Shown here: positions 34,635 to 43,098 of the stretch, piece by piece
Numbering within the stretch: position 1 is the stretch's first letter
Layout: each line of letters opens with the position of its first letter
Origin: Acidobacteriota bacterium
Lineage (GTDB): Bacteria > Acidobacteriota > Vicinamibacteria > Vicinamibacterales > SCN-69-37
Reading direction: 5' to 3'
Assembly: GCA_005799825.1 (NCBI GenBank)
Contig: SYFT01000107.1
Location: 1-47,965, forward strand
Length of the DNA: 47,965 nucleotides
Position numbers and translations under genes: made by a program
Notes under the pieces: generated by a model
The model's database searches: none
Told to the model about the DNA's origin: nothing
The model's input: only the letters and a program-made list of their open reading frames with translations

Positions 34635-35862
34635 CGGCGGTCGGCCGGACGGCTGCGCCTTCGGCGAGGTCCCGCAAGACCTGGAACGGGCCAGAGACGA
34701 TGGAGGCGCCTTCGTCGACGCCGGACACCTCAATCGTCAGGCCGCCGATGATGCCGGTGGTGACCGGCGTGAACACGGCGCGGTCGTTGGTTACCACAAA
34801 GACGCCGCTCTTGCCGTCGCGCTGCACCACGGCCTGCAGGGGCACGGCCAGGACGTTCTTGCGCTCGGCGACGAGGATCTCGGTGTCACACGTCAGGCCC
34901 GGCCTCAGCGACGCCACGTCTCCCTCGAGCCGCACCTTTACACGAAACTCGCGCGCGGATGCCTGCGTACCGATTTGCGGCAGCGCGCTGGCGCCGATCT
35001 CGGCCACCCGACCGCTATAGGACCTGCCGGCGAGCGCATCAAGCGTGACCGTGGCGGTGTTGTCCATCAAGAGCCGCAACACATCGGCTTCGGCCACTTT
35101 GACTTCGGCATTGAGCGCGCTCAGATCCGAGATGGTCATGAGAATCGAGCCCGGCTGATTCTGCACGCCCATCACCACCATCTCACCCTCTTCCACGTCG
35201 AGGCGCGTGACGACGCCCGCGATGGGCGCTGTAATTTCGGTCTTGGCGAGTTGGTCACCCACACGTGTGCGCTCGGCGCGCCCCTGGGCCACCCGTTGCG
35301 TAGCGGAGGCCTGCGCCTGTTCTGCGCGCGCCACCGCAGCCGTGGCCGCATTGACCTGCGCCGCGGCCGTGTCGGCGGCGGCGACCGCCGCATCGAGTTC
35401 CGACAGCGCCAGGAGGCCGGCGGCCGAAAGCTCCCTGGCCCGCTGCAAGGCTCGATCGCCTTCGACTTTTCGTGACGCGGCGACGGCCACGTCGGCCTGA
35501 GCCGCCCGAACCTGATTGCCCGCGCCTCCGGCGTCGGCTTCGAGCGCTTGGAGGGCGGCGGCGGTTGAGGCGACAGCGCTCTGCGCCTGCACTGGATCGA
35601 TGCGCGCCAGCACCTGACCCTCGGTCACGCGGTCACCTTCGCGCACGCGGAGACTGACAAGACGGCCCATCACCGACGAGCCCAGATCCGCGTATCGCGT
35701 GGCCACAATTTCTCCCGAGGCTGTGACGTAGGCGCGCAGCGTTTCCACGCGACCCACGGTGACGATATCGACGGCAATGGCTTCGACTCGACGGCCGGAC
35801 CACCACCACCATCCACCAACCAGCACCACGGCAGCAACGACAAGAAGAAAGCGACGAGACAT
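34612..35862 (-). CDS. Periplasmic adaptor subunit (MacA/HlyD family) of an efflux system
   Basis: The 416-residue protein has an N-terminal membrane anchor (FLLVVAAVVLVGGWWWW) and a split biotinyl-lipoyl domain (ASGEIVATRYADLGSSVMGRLVSLRVREGDRV ... GVVTRLDVEEGEMVV). An Ala-rich coiled-coil hairpin (about 95-200) and a beta-barrel domain complete it. These are hallmarks of membrane-fusion proteins that bridge inner-membrane pumps and outer-membrane channels. TATAAG lies 5 nt before its ATG on the minus strand. It is divergent from two MacB-like permeases (31-bp gap), which are its probable partners. No ATPase or TolC gene is present nearby. Confidence 0.88.
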   Translation of the reverse strand: MSRRFLLVVAAVVLVGGWWWWSGRRVEAIAVDIVTVGRVETLRAYVTASGEIVATRYADLGSSVMGRLVSLRVREGDRVTEGQVLARIDPVQAQSAVASTAAALQALEADAGGAGNQVRAAQADVAVAASRKVEGDRALQRARELSAAGLLALSELDAAVAAADTAAAQVNAATAAVARAEQAQASATQRVAQGRAERTRVGDQLAKTEITAPIAGVVTRLDVEEGEMVVMGVQNQPGSILMTISDLSALNAEVKVAEADVLRLLMDNTATVTLDALAGRSYSGRVAEIGASALPQIGTQASAREFRVKVRLEGDVASLRPGLTCDTEILVAERKNVLAVPLQAVVQRDGKSGVFVVTNDRAVFTPVTTGIIGGLTIEVSGVDEGASIVSGPFQVLRDLAEGAAVRPTAATSSPAK

Positions 35863-35893
35863 ACCCGCTTATACTCACACAGTGGAAGGCTCC

Positions 35894-37138
35894 ATGGGGC
35901 AACAGTGGTTTTCTTTGCAAGAATCTTTTCGTCAGGCGGCGCGTACTTTGGCGACAAACCGGCTGCGCGCGGGACTGGGCGCGCTTGCGATTGCGGTGGC
36001 CGTGGCCACCCAGGTGATCGTGGTGTCGGCGCTGGATGGCGTGGCCGTCTTTGCCGAGACCTCGACCGCCAGGGCATTTGGCTCTGACACATTCCTCCTC
36101 GCCCAGATCGCGTCACCCGGGCGTATCTCGCGCCGGGAATTGCAGGAACAGCTCCAGCGGAACCAGCCACTGCGGCGGGCGGACTGGCGTTTCCTCGATC
36201 AGCAGGCCGGAGGCCTGGTGCAATACGCCCCAAGCGTCCAGACTATCGCGGAGGTGACGGCGGGCGGACGCGTTTACGAGACCGCGGCCGTGTCGGGCAC
36301 TACGTCGGTGCTGGCGGACCTTCGCGATTTGGCCGTCGCCCAGGGGCGGTTCCTGACGATCGAAGACGACCGCGGGGGGGCGGCCGTGGCGGTAATCGGC
36401 GCGGATGTCGCAGACGCGCTCTATCCCACCAGTGACCCGCTCGGGCAAGGCATTCGTGTGGCGGGCCGGCGGTTCGTGGTGGTTGGCGTGCAGACGAGGC
36501 TGGGCAGCTCCAGCGGCGCGTCGCTCGACCGTTCGGTGTGGATTCCGATTCAGGCGTGGGAGCGGGCGTTTGGCACGCCACGATCGTTGCCCGTGTTTGC
36601 GAAGGCGACCCCGTCCTCAACGGCGGGTGCGGCCGAGGATCGCGCGAGGGCGTCGCTGCGTGCCCGCCGGCAACTGGCGCCGGGGACTCCGGATACGTTC
36701 GACGTACTCACGCCCGACGCTGCGCGCGGCTTTGTCGCCAATCTCTCGCAGCGCATCGGCGTGGCTGCTGGCCCCATTTCACTCATGGCCCTCCTCGCGG
36801 CCGTCGTCGTGGTCACCAACACCGTGCTGGTGTCGGTGACACAGCGCACGCGCGAGATCGGCATACGGCGGGCGCTGGGCGCGCCGCGCTCGCAAATCAT
36901 GCGCGAGGTGGTGGCCGAGTCGGCACTGACGGCGATTGTGGGCGGCGTGGCCGGCATTGGCGTGGCGATGGCGCTGGTGGCGACGTTGGCCGCGGCACTG
37001 GAGCTGCCGCTGGATGTGCGCGCGACGACGGTGGGCTGGAGCCTGCTGGCGTCGGCGGCCAGCGGATTGGTTGCGGGGTGGTATCCGGCCCGGCGCGCTA
37101 TCAGACTGACTGCGGTGGAGGCCATTCGTGTCGAATGA
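35894..37138 (+). CDS. MacB-like ABC transporter permease (FtsX family), first of two
   Basis: The protein has 414 residues from ATG 35894, with GGAAGG just upstream. A first transmembrane helix (LRAGLGALAIAVAVATQVIVV) is followed by a large periplasmic MacB_PCD domain (about 45-270). Three C-terminal FtsX helices follow, with the conserved TQRTREIGIRRALGAPRSQIMREVV segment that couples to the ATPase. It lacks any nucleotide-binding domain. The next permease gene overlaps its 3' end by 11 bp, so the two probably assemble as a heterodimer. Confidence 0.88.
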   Translation: MGQQWFSLQESFRQAARTLATNRLRAGLGALAIAVAVATQVIVVSALDGVAVFAETSTARAFGSDTFLLAQIASPGRISRRELQEQLQRNQPLRRADWRFLDQQAGGLVQYAPSVQTIAEVTAGGRVYETAAVSGTTSVLADLRDLAVAQGRFLTIEDDRGGAAVAVIGADVADALYPTSDPLGQGIRVAGRRFVVVGVQTRLGSSSGASLDRSVWIPIQAWERAFGTPRSLPVFAKATPSSTAGAAEDRARASLRARRQLAPGTPDTFDVLTPDAARGFVANLSQRIGVAAGPISLMALLAAVVVVTNTVLVSVTQRTREIGIRRALGAPRSQIMREVVAESALTAIVGGVAGIGVAMALVATLAAALELPLDVRATTVGWSLLASAASGLVAGWYPARRAIRLTAVEAIRVE

Positions 37139-38417
37139 TCTGACGCCTCCCAGCGCGGCGGAACGCTGGCGGTCGTCGGCCGTGGAAGCGGGCACGCTGG
37201 CGATTGAATCGATCCGCGTACAGACGGCGCGATCGGTGTTGGCCGTCATCGGTCTGATCATCGGCATCGTGACGGTAGTGCTGGTGTCGTCCACGTTGGT
37301 CGGCCTGCGCAACTCCGTGGCACAGCTGTTTCGTGAACTGGGTACCGATAACATCTTCGCGTTTCATCGGAACGGCGATCCGTATACGCCGGCATCGGAC
37401 GCCGATGCCTCGCGCCGCACATTAAACAGGGCCGACGTCGATGCGATCGCACGTCTGGCGCCCTCGGTGCGCGGTGTGGCTGCGCAGGTGCTGGTGCCAG
37501 CGGTGACCAGCACCCGAGTGATCACGGCGCGGGCCGGGGGGAACGAATCAGACACGGCACTCATTGAGGGTGTCACGCCGAATTTTTTTGCCGTGACCGA
37601 CACGCCGTTTGGGTCGGGGCGGCCATTCACCGAGACCGAGGATCGCGTGGGCGCGTCGGTGGCCGTGCTTGGCGCGAACATCGCGAAGGCGCTGTTTGGC
37701 CCGCTGCCACCCGTGGGGCAGTCGTTCCTGCTCGGCGGGGATCGTTACTACGTGGTGGGAGTACTGGCGCCCAGGCAGGGGACGTTTTTCGGCGAAAACC
37801 GGAACGACAATGTCGTGTCCCTTCCGGTGGAGACGGCGTCGCGGCGATTTCCAGAGGCCGAACAGACAGTAATTTACGTGCAGGCCAGGGAAGGGGTGCG
37901 CGAGACGGCGCGCTCCGAAACCGAGACGATCCTGCGGTTGACCCGCCAGGTGCCGCCTGGCGCGCCGAGTGACTTTAATCTCTCAACGGCCGACCAGATC
38001 ATCGCGCAGTTTGATCGTATCGGCGCGCAGATCTTCTTTGCCACCATCGGGCTGGCCCTCGTATCCCTGGTCATTGGTGGCATCGGGATCGCCAACGTGA
38101 TGGTGATCAGCGTGACCGAACGGACGCGCGAAATCGGCCTGCGCCTGGCGATTGGGGCCAGGCGGCAGGACGTAAGGCTGCAGTTCCTGATGGAGTCGGC
38201 GATCCTGGCCGGCATCGGCGGCTTGGCCGGAGTAGGCATCGCGCTGGCCCTGGGGGGGGTGGCCGCCGTGTTCGCCCCGGCGTTCCCCGCCCTGCCGCCG
38301 GTCTGGGCCGTGCTCGCCGGTGTCAGCAGCGCGGTCGTGGTGGGCGTGGTCGCCGGCTACTGGCCCGCGCGCCGCGCCTCGCGTCTCGACCCCGTCGAAG
38401 CGCTCAGACATGAATAG
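37128..38417 (+). CDS. MacB-like ABC transporter permease (FtsX family), second of two
   Basis: The GTG at 37128 (MSNDLTPPSAAERWRS) overlaps the preceding stop and gives 429 residues. The architecture matches its partner: N-terminal helix (ARSVLAVIGLIIGIVTVVLVS), MacB_PCD periplasmic domain, and FtsX helices with VTERTREIGLRLAIGARRQDVRLQFL. No ATP-binding domain is fused. With the adaptor at 34612 it would form a tripartite MacAB-like exporter if an ATPase is supplied from elsewhere. The substrate is unknown. Confidence 0.88.
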   Translation: MSNDLTPPSAAERWRSSAVEAGTLAIESIRVQTARSVLAVIGLIIGIVTVVLVSSTLVGLRNSVAQLFRELGTDNIFAFHRNGDPYTPASDADASRRTLNRADVDAIARLAPSVRGVAAQVLVPAVTSTRVITARAGGNESDTALIEGVTPNFFAVTDTPFGSGRPFTETEDRVGASVAVLGANIAKALFGPLPPVGQSFLLGGDRYYVVGVLAPRQGTFFGENRNDNVVSLPVETASRRFPEAEQTVIYVQAREGVRETARSETETILRLTRQVPPGAPSDFNLSTADQIIAQFDRIGAQIFFATIGLALVSLVIGGIGIANVMVISVTERTREIGLRLAIGARRQDVRLQFLMESAILAGIGGLAGVGIALALGGVAAVFAPAFPALPPVWAVLAGVSSAVVVGVVAGYWPARRASRLDPVEALRHE

Positions 38418-38435
38418 GTCCTGGACCCTAGACTT

Positions 38436-41084
38436 TTAGAAGGCTCCGACGCTGAGCCCGATCGTGAAGCTCCGGCCGCGCGACGGTGCGAACTGGAAGT
38501 GGTCACGGTAGTAGCGGTTGGTGAGGTTCTCCACCGCGAAGGTCAACGCGAGGCGGTCGCGGCCACGCGTCAGGTTGATGCCCGCGCCGGCGCGCTGCAC
38601 CGTGAAACTATCAAGTGATAGCAGGTCCTGCGGGATGAGGAACGGCGAGCTGAGCAGCGCCTGCGCCACGCGCGTCACTTCTCCCTGCGCCCGCACCCCG
38701 TACTCCACCCACCATCGTCCGCGCGCATTGGTAAAGCGCGCGTTGGCCACGAGCTTCGACGGCGTGATGTTGTCGGCGGGCGTGTCGCCAAGCGACGCCA
38801 GCGTGAGCGGGTCGGTGCCTTTGGTGATGGTGCCGCGAGTGAATGCCGCCGCGCTTGATAACGTCACGATGCCGCGGTCGAACACCAAAGGCGCGTCAGC
38901 CGAAAATTCCACGCCGCTGATGCGCACGTCGGCGTAGTTGGTGGCCTGTGCCAGGGGGCCGGCCGGTGTGGTGGCCACTACGAGATCCTGTGCGATGAAG
39001 TTCTGGTACTGATTGAGGAACGCATACGCGCCGCCCGACAGCCGGCCGAAGCGGAACTTTGCGCCCACGTCGAAGTTGTTACCCACCTCGGGTTTCACGA
39101 GCACGTTTGGCGCGATGTTGCCGACCGTGGCGGGCCCGGCAAACAACATCTCTTCCAGATTCGGGTGGCGGTACGTGCGGCCGAAGCGGACAAACGGGTT
39201 GATGCGTCCGTCAGTGTTGGCCACGAGGCCGATATCTCCGGTCAGCACCTTGCGGCTGTAGGCCGCGCCGTTGATGTCGGGCAGCGTGACGGGGTCAATC
39301 GCGGGCGTCGCGCCGGCTACCAGCGGATCGACGGTGTATCCCGGCGTTGCCTCGGTCGTGACGTTGTAGAAGTCTCCGCGCAGGCCGGCGACCAGCGATA
39401 CGTTCGAGCGCAACCGCCATTCGTCCTGCGCGAACACCGCGATGTTACGCAGGCTGGCGTCCGGCACGCGGACCGGGTTCGCCACGGTGGGCGGGCCCAG
39501 CGCCGTGGGCGCCGGGAAGACGATGGCCGCAGGACCTCGCTGGCCAAGCACCACCTGTCCGACCATCGACATGGTTGTCGTTGTGGTACGCGCGTCGCTG
39601 CTGCGATCCCGATAAAACGTCACACCCGTCGTCAGCACGTGATTTGACGCCGGCACCCACACGGCCTGCAGGTCCACACCAGGCGTCCACACGCGCTGTT
39701 CGGTCTGGGAGAGCACATCCAGGCGCATGACACTGATGGGGAAGAAGCGGGTCGGTGTGGGTACCGGAAACTGCACCGGCAACTGGTTTTCGAGCAGGCG
39801 CGACGTGCGTTGGTAGTAGGTGGTCAGCGAGAGGTTGGCGAGCCAGGGTGTGATGGCCTGGGCTTCGTAGCGCACCGACAGGCGGTCGAGCCGGCTGTGT
39901 GGCAATGAGGTGGCATTGAAGAAATACGGCTGCGCGAAGTCGGGGAAGCCGACGTCTTCCATGCGGCGCTGCTGGTAGCGCAATTTCAGCGTCCGCCTGT
40001 CGGCAATTTTCACCAGTGCAGCCGCGTTGACGAAATACCCCTTCGCCTGCGAGTTGAGAATCTCATTGCTCGTACGCACGTACGGGGCGTTGAAGGGTTC
40101 GGGGAACGCCTTGAACGAAAACTTGAAGACTTCGTCCACCGTGTCAGCCCGCCGCACGGTGCCGTTCGCGAAGAAGCGCGAGGTGTCTTCCGATGTGAGG
40201 GCGCCCGCCCGGTAGTTGCCGTACTCTTCTGCGCCACCCTGCACACGTAGGGCATACCGCGGCGCGGTGACGCCGACTGTCAGCGTGCCCCGGCGGCCCT
40301 GTTCGTTGGAGCTGTAGTAGCTGTTGGCGCCGTACAAGAACTGGCGTGAATCGGTGAACGACAATTCGTTGGTGATGATGTTGATGGTGCCTGCGAGCGC
40401 GTCCGACCCGTAGAGCAGTGTGCCCGCGCCGTTCACAATCTCCATTCGGGTGATCGTGTCGGGTGCGATGAGTCCCACTTCGGCGCCGGTACGGTCCGTG
40501 GCCTGGCGCGCCGTGTTGAGGCGCTCACCATCCACCAGCACAAGCATGCGTGTGGAATCGAGGCCGCGCAGCCGGGGCCGCACGCCGAACGGACCGTTGC
40601 CCACTTGGGTGATGTTCGCGACCGTCGCGAGTGCGTCACCGGTCGAGAGCGGATTGGTCTGCGCGAGCGCCGCGCCAGAGAGAGTCTCCACATGGAGTGG
40701 GATGGTGCGGTTCTCACGTTCAGCTCTTGCCGCCGTCACGCTCACTTCTGTGTTCATCACGCCCAGTTCCAATTGCACGGCCAGCGTCATCTGTTCTTCG
40801 GCATGCGCGAGCACTACTGTGCGCGCGGCCTCGGAGAAGCCCTGACGCGTGACGAGTATCAGGAACGTGCCCGCACTCGGCGCGTCAAACGCATACCGTC
40901 CATCCGCGCCCGTCGTGACCGTTCGTTCACGGCCGGTCGCTAGTTCACGCAGGACCACTTTCGCGCCAGACACAACCGCACCGGTCGCATCCGATACCAC
41001 ACCACTGACATTGGCCGCCCACGCCGGCGTCGAAGAACACAACAACGCAAGGCACACAAATATTCCGGTAAGACGCGTGCGCAT
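38436..41084 (-). CDS. TonB-dependent outer-membrane receptor with CarboxypepD_reg domain
   Basis: The 882-residue protein begins with a signal peptide (MRTRLTGIFVCLALLCSSTPAWA). A carboxypeptidase-regulatory-like Ig fold follows (VSGVVSDATGAVVSGAKVVLRE ... DGRYAFDAPSAGTFLILV, about 25-110). Next come a plug domain (about 125-235, VRPRLRGLDSTRMLVLVDGERL) and a 22-strand-type beta-barrel ending in the expected aromatic C-terminus (FTIGLSVGAF). It imports a scarce ligand using TonB energy; the substrate cannot be told. A clear GGAGGGGG precedes the ATG. It is downstream of the 160-residue membrane protein on the same strand (55-bp gap). Confidence 0.93.
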   Translation of the reverse strand: MRTRLTGIFVCLALLCSSTPAWAANVSGVVSDATGAVVSGAKVVLRELATGRERTVTTGADGRYAFDAPSAGTFLILVTRQGFSEAARTVVLAHAEEQMTLAVQLELGVMNTEVSVTAARAERENRTIPLHVETLSGAALAQTNPLSTGDALATVANITQVGNGPFGVRPRLRGLDSTRMLVLVDGERLNTARQATDRTGAEVGLIAPDTITRMEIVNGAGTLLYGSDALAGTINIITNELSFTDSRQFLYGANSYYSSNEQGRRGTLTVGVTAPRYALRVQGGAEEYGNYRAGALTSEDTSRFFANGTVRRADTVDEVFKFSFKAFPEPFNAPYVRTSNEILNSQAKGYFVNAAALVKIADRRTLKLRYQQRRMEDVGFPDFAQPYFFNATSLPHSRLDRLSVRYEAQAITPWLANLSLTTYYQRTSRLLENQLPVQFPVPTPTRFFPISVMRLDVLSQTEQRVWTPGVDLQAVWVPASNHVLTTGVTFYRDRSSDARTTTTTMSMVGQVVLGQRGPAAIVFPAPTALGPPTVANPVRVPDASLRNIAVFAQDEWRLRSNVSLVAGLRGDFYNVTTEATPGYTVDPLVAGATPAIDPVTLPDINGAAYSRKVLTGDIGLVANTDGRINPFVRFGRTYRHPNLEEMLFAGPATVGNIAPNVLVKPEVGNNFDVGAKFRFGRLSGGAYAFLNQYQNFIAQDLVVATTPAGPLAQATNYADVRISGVEFSADAPLVFDRGIVTLSSAAAFTRGTITKGTDPLTLASLGDTPADNITPSKLVANARFTNARGRWWVEYGVRAQGEVTRVAQALLSSPFLIPQDLLSLDSFTVQRAGAGINLTRGRDRLALTFAVENLTNRYYRDHFQFAPSRGRSFTIGLSVGAF

Positions 41085-41139
41085 ACGACCCCCTCCGAGG
41101 AAGAAACGAAAATCTGAAAACTAGAATCGGTAATCGAAA

Positions 41140-41622
41140 CTAGGCTGGGGGTGGGCGTGGTGCGAAGGGAAGGAACGACGCGGGTGGAAGAGTGCCGGTC
41201 ACAGCCGGCATGTCACAGAGTGAAATCGCGAGGTGCGCCGGACGACGGCTTCGTCGAAGGAAGGCGAGGCCAAGCAGGATCAACGTCGCCAGGCCCGTCA
41301 GACTGACCGTGGTCTGCGCGAGTGCCGCGACCACTTCCGGCATGGCCGGAGCCGTCAGATCGAGATCACGCGCGAGTGCAGGCCCGTGCAGCGTGGCGGT
41401 CAGCAACCAGACAGCAATGGCCTGCCGGCTCCGAATGACCGAGATGCCGCGACGATGCAGGTGGAAGAGGGCGGCAAGTAGGGCCGCAGCGATGGCCCAG
41501 CGCATGACCAGCGCGAGGTCGAGCAGTTGCCCATCCCACATCTGGTTTCCAAACAGCCAGACGTGAAATGCGACAAGCAGCGCACCCGTCAGGGTCAGAG
41601 TCTTACGGACCATCGCCACCAC
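41140..41622 (-). CDS. Small membrane protein upstream of the TonB receptor, unknown
   Basis: The product has 160 residues with about four hydrophobic helices (LTGALLVAFHVWLFG, WAIAAALLAALFHL, AIAVWLLTATLHGPALA, SLTGLATLILLGLAFL). The Pro-rich tail FLPFAPRPPPA is a pattern I associate with small proteins next to TonB receptors. MVAMVRK offers two starts 9 bp apart. Function is unknown; proximity and strand suggest it belongs with the TonB receptor. Confidence 0.65.
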   Translation of the reverse strand: MVAMVRKTLTLTGALLVAFHVWLFGNQMWDGQLLDLALVMRWAIAAALLAALFHLHRRGISVIRSRQAIAVWLLTATLHGPALARDLDLTAPAMPEVVAALAQTTVSLTGLATLILLGLAFLRRSRRPAHLAISLCDMPAVTGTLPPASFLPFAPRPPPA

Positions 41623-41690
41623 TCTATCGCAAGCGGTGGGCCATCGCGGATTCGGGCAGGATTGCCAGGGAAACAGTCACTTTGGCTCCC

Positions 41691-42008
41691 ATGCCGCACG
41701 GCCGAATCGACCCAACTGGGGAATCTTCTCCATCGATTTCTACTAGGCGGTCTCAGTCTGGAGGGACATGGCTCGTCCCGCTGTTGGATCGCAAGTCTCC
41801 CAGTACCGCCTCGAACGCGTGCTCGGCGCACACCTCGCCGTTTGACGCGCTGGTGGTGGTGCTTGAAGGCGCGCTCGCCTTGACCATCGGGGGAGTCTTG
41901 ATATCTGCAAAACCTGGCGCAATCGTCCGCATGCCCGCTGGCATTCCTCATAGCCTGGACGCACCCGTGGCGGCGCGCATGTTGTTGACGATGCTGAAGG
42001 CGAGCTGA
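41691..42008 (+). CDS. Small cupin-domain protein
   Basis: The C-terminal 60 residues form a single cupin barrel (SAHTSPFDALVVVLEGALALTIGG, KPGAIVRMPAGIPHSLDAP) with the HT...E and PxxxPH metal-site elements. The start at ATG 41691 gives 105 residues, near the usual 110 for this family. The first ~40 residues look less conserved, so an upstream frameshift or divergence is possible. It diverges from the membrane protein at 41622. Metal-binding sensor or isomerase-like roles are known in the family; no substrate is evident. Confidence 0.6.
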   Translation: MPHGRIDPTGESSPSISTRRSQSGGTWLVPLLDRKSPSTASNACSAHTSPFDALVVVLEGALALTIGGVLISAKPGAIVRMPAGIPHSLDAPVAARMLLTMLKAS

Positions 42009-42023
42009 GGGGCTCGCGCGCGG

Positions 42024-42464
42024 CTATGCGGTGCCGGCCGAGGATCGGCGATTCATGTAACCGCGAAGGCCCTTGACGTTGATCGAAATGACGATCAGGC
42101 CGCGAGACGTGGCCATGATGTCGACGTCGAAGTCATGGCCGCGTTCGGTGAGCCGCTCGACGACGTACGACAGCGTTTGCGTGGCCAGCGGACTGGCGTC
42201 ATCTTTCGCGTCACCACGTTCGGCGGCCACCGTCACCCATGTGTTGTCGGTGCGCCTGGAGTCGCGTCCGGGGCGGTCGGAGCGCTTGATGCGTTGAATG
42301 GTCACGCTGATGGCGTTGACGACCCTGTTCTGCCACACCCATTCGCGGACGTCGTCCACGCTCATAGCCCCGGAGACCACCTGCGCCCGCTTGTCGTCCC
42401 ACACCGCCAGCCAGCGCTGTTCTTCCGCCGTAAACGCTTCGTCAGTCACCGGGCGATCGTACAC
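42024..42464 (-). CDS. Hypothetical cytoplasmic protein
   Basis: The product has 146 residues from GTG 42464, or 141 from the later in-frame GTG at 42449 (TDEAFTAEEQRWLAVWDDKRAQ). The N-terminal half is helical with many charged and Trp residues. The C-terminal half alternates strands (HDFDVDIMATSRGLIVISINVKGLRGYMNRR). No signal peptide or membrane segment. No family was recognised. It is 7 bp downstream of the nitronate monooxygenase remnant on the same strand. Confidence 0.6.
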   Translation of the reverse strand: MYDRPVTDEAFTAEEQRWLAVWDDKRAQVVSGAMSVDDVREWVWQNRVVNAISVTIQRIKRSDRPGRDSRRTDNTWVTVAAERGDAKDDASPLATQTLSYVVERLTERGHDFDVDIMATSRGLIVISINVKGLRGYMNRRSSAGTA

Positions 42465-42471
42465 GAAAATT

Positions 42472-43020
42472 TCAGCAACTCACCAGGTCCGCAATCACGT
42501 GTGCCGCGGTGTACGCCGTCGCATCCGGCCTTAAGAATCGCGCCCCGCCAGGCAGATCATCGCCCATGGTGATGATCCCAGGTTCAACCAGACGGCCGGC
42601 TCGGATCTGGGGGGGGGCGATCGTGGCCACGTGCGCGTTGCAGATACACGCGCGGCCCTCGGTCGCCGCCTGATCGCCGCCCTTCGATTCATAGACGTTG
42701 ACGGGCTCAGCGGGACATCGGAATCCCACGGTGCCGTCGGTAGTCCGATAGGCCTCGCGCAGGTACGCGAGGGCGCAAATGCGCGGACGCACGTCGAGAA
42801 CACCTTCCTCCGACAAGGTGCCAGGCACGCGCGCCACCTTAAACGGAAATCCGGTCGGTGAGGCTTTGGGGTCAGCGAAGACGTCCGTCGCTCCAGATCG
42901 CACCTACTCCAACAGCATGTACTTGAAGTCGGCGCGCAGGCCGGACTCGGCGCGGGCCTCTACCTGGCTGCGTCGGTCGTGGCGCGGGTGCTGCTGCCAG
43001 TAGCCGTAGCGGTCTTTCAT
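42472..43020 (-). pseudogene. Nitronate monooxygenase remnant (N-terminus lost, amber stop)
   Basis: The 143-codon open part (42472-42903) matches the C-terminal third of flavin-dependent nitronate monooxygenases: DVFADPKASPTGFPFKVA, RICALAYLREAYR, GFRCPAEPVNVY and ACICNAHVATI. The same frame continues upstream through an in-frame TAG (42904-42906) into ESGLRADFKYMLLE, which is also family sequence. The TAG probably replaces CAG (Gln). Before about residue EARAESGL the similarity ends, and the FMN-binding TIM-barrel portion (about 300 residues) is missing. The 38-codon upstream piece starts at ATG 43020. The gene is not functional as this enzyme. Confidence 0.75.
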
Positions 43021-43098
43021 GTCCGACGCGCGGACATCTGACGCAGTCGTCTCTTTCGCTCTGCCGAGCTAACATTGGTGGCTCACAAGGAGCGAGAG

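Noticed and set aside
41085-41139. Two CTAGTTT copies upstream of the TonB receptor as an operator
   Set aside because: They are short, the second copy is imperfectly flanked, and no matching regulator is nearby. Insufficient support to list as a site.
22339-42906. TAG codons inside the multicopper oxidase and nitronate monooxygenase frames as recoded (pyrrolysine or reassigned) codons
   Set aside because: They replace different residues (an aromatic one and probably Gln), both genes have further lesions, and TAG is used as an ordinary stop by tig, clpP, the acyl ligase, the LOG gene and others.
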